A stretch of DNA of 64,000 nt, taken from Taenia hydatigena. Taxonomy: Eukaryota > Platyhelminthes > Cestoda > Cyclophyllidea > Taeniidae. Within the stretch, counting starts at the first letter, position 1. Each line of letters opens with the position of its first letter. The stretch lies in NCBI GenBank assembly GCA_036345935.2, contig JADWOT020000004.1, positions 14,213,467-14,277,466 of the forward strand, written 5' to 3'. Positions 63,147 to 64,000 of the stretch are shown piece by piece. Position numbers and translations under genes: made by a program. The notes under the pieces are model-generated. The model searched no databases, was not told the origin of the DNA, and saw only the letters and a list, made by a program, of their open reading frames with translations.

Positions 63147-63178
63147 CATTCAAGGTCGGCACGCGATCGATTAAGCAC
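63147..63178. repeat. Right copy of 32-bp direct repeat flanking the viral fossil
   Basis: Partner of 61908-61939 in the same orientation with three differences. It lies about 150 bp beyond the start codon of the Rep fossil. Confidence 0.85.
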
Positions 63179-64000
63179 AAACAATAAGTAGCCAATGAGT
63201 AAACACGCCAACGTAAGTGGATGGGTGGGTGGGTGGGGGATAAGAGAAAAAACAGAACAAAGAAAGGAATAGGGAGAAGTGAAAGACAGTGTGTCACATA
63301 TGTGTGACGGTGGCGGGTGGGTGAGATGAAATGAGAGAATAGCGAAATGAAAGTTGGTGAAGTGGAAGGTTGTAAAGTATGTATTATTTGGTGAATTGAT
63401 GTGGGGATAAGGTAAGGAAAGCTTTAAAGAGGGTGAGGCGAGAGGAGAGGAGAAGAGGGATACTCCTCATGCATTAATTCTAACAGTGTTAAAAGGAGAA
63501 AAAAGAAAGAAGATGCCTATAATGCGTGAGGAAATGTGTAAAAACGAAGGAAGGGAAAAAGAGGAAGGAAAAAGAGTGAATGATGGAATGTAGGGAAGGA
63601 AGGATGGAGGGAGGGTATGAGGTCTACTTGCGGCATCATATAAGTAGTAGTACTAGTGGTGTAGGTACATGAATGTCAATAAGAAAGAAAGAATGAAAGT
63701 AGGAATGAACGACAAGGGCGAAAGTAAAGCAAAGGCTTATCAATCACGAGGTGTTTGAAGGAAAAGAAAAGGGGAAGGTGGGCCCTCTAATACTACTACT
63801 GCCACTGGCATATGGGTAGCTGTGGAGGCGATGGTGGAAAAGTGGTAAGAGTGTATGGAAAGAATGAATGAATGAGGGTAGGTCAATTGAGGCATGTGAT
63901 GAAAGACAAAAAGCGAGAGAGAGAATGAAACATGATTAAAAGAGGTAGGAGAGAGTGACATCTACTAGTAGCCTATTAAGTAGTTGTGATGGTGGTGGTG
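63179..64000. repeat. Polypurine-rich, simple-repeat-rich end of window
   Basis: The plus strand is dominated by A and G (GAAAG, GGAAGG, GAATGAATGA runs), with GTGGG runs at about 63220-63240 and a GGT run at the window edge. No gene is recognised. Parts of its reverse complement resemble 13.6-14.0 kb, so it is probably a second copy of that dispersed sequence in the opposite orientation. Confidence 0.5.

Overview
This is a gene-poor stretch of a eukaryotic, probably metazoan, nuclear genome. The best fit is a parasitic flatworm (cestode or trematode); this is inferred from style and not proven. One gene is cut into 12 coding exons with consensus GT..AG introns. There are other short intron-like gaps (35 nt and 29 nt), abundant simple repeats, and large amounts of interspersed and satellite-like repeat. 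There is no bacterial operon structure and no recognisable rRNA or tRNA gene.

Layout. 0-13 kb: two copies of a large interspersed repeat (family A/B; full-length 7.44-12.85 kb, internally deleted 1.64-3.70 kb), plus an opposite-strand fragment at 0.96-1.45 kb. These are separated by microsatellite ground: a GAGT array containing the window's only N, a CTT array, and a long homopyrimidine tract. 13-22.5 kb: mostly nothing recognisable, with a few isolated exon-like segments, of which an EGF-like exon on the minus strand near 19.3 kb is the clearest. 22.5-26.3 kb: a third copy of the large repeat. 26.4-27.5 kb: a cluster of alternating-orientation copies of a smaller repeat (family C). 27.8-32.8 kb: a complete gene for a USP36/USP42-type deubiquitinase, predicted at 810 residues with the catalytic Cys and His and the zinc-binding Cys pairs in place. 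38.3-46.2 kb: a nearly identical 0.5-kb inverted repeat, with degenerate ~60-bp satellite arrays in both orientations. 48.4-49.8 kb: a decayed Ty3/gypsy pol remnant. 51.8-60 kb: isolated domain-sized fragments (F-box, protein kinase, calponin-homology-like, and a two-exon open frame).

The most interesting item is at 62.17-63.00 kb on the minus strand. It is a nearly full-length fossil of a circovirus/cyclovirus-type Rep gene (HUH endonuclease plus superfamily 3 helicase). Two in-frame stop codons break it, and a 29-nt GT..AG gap lies between the endonuclease motifs. It is flanked by a 32-bp imperfect direct repeat. This points to an ancient CRESS-DNA virus integration in the host germline. 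The rest of the window is repeats and eroded sequence, so apart from the USP gene there is no evidence of genes working together.
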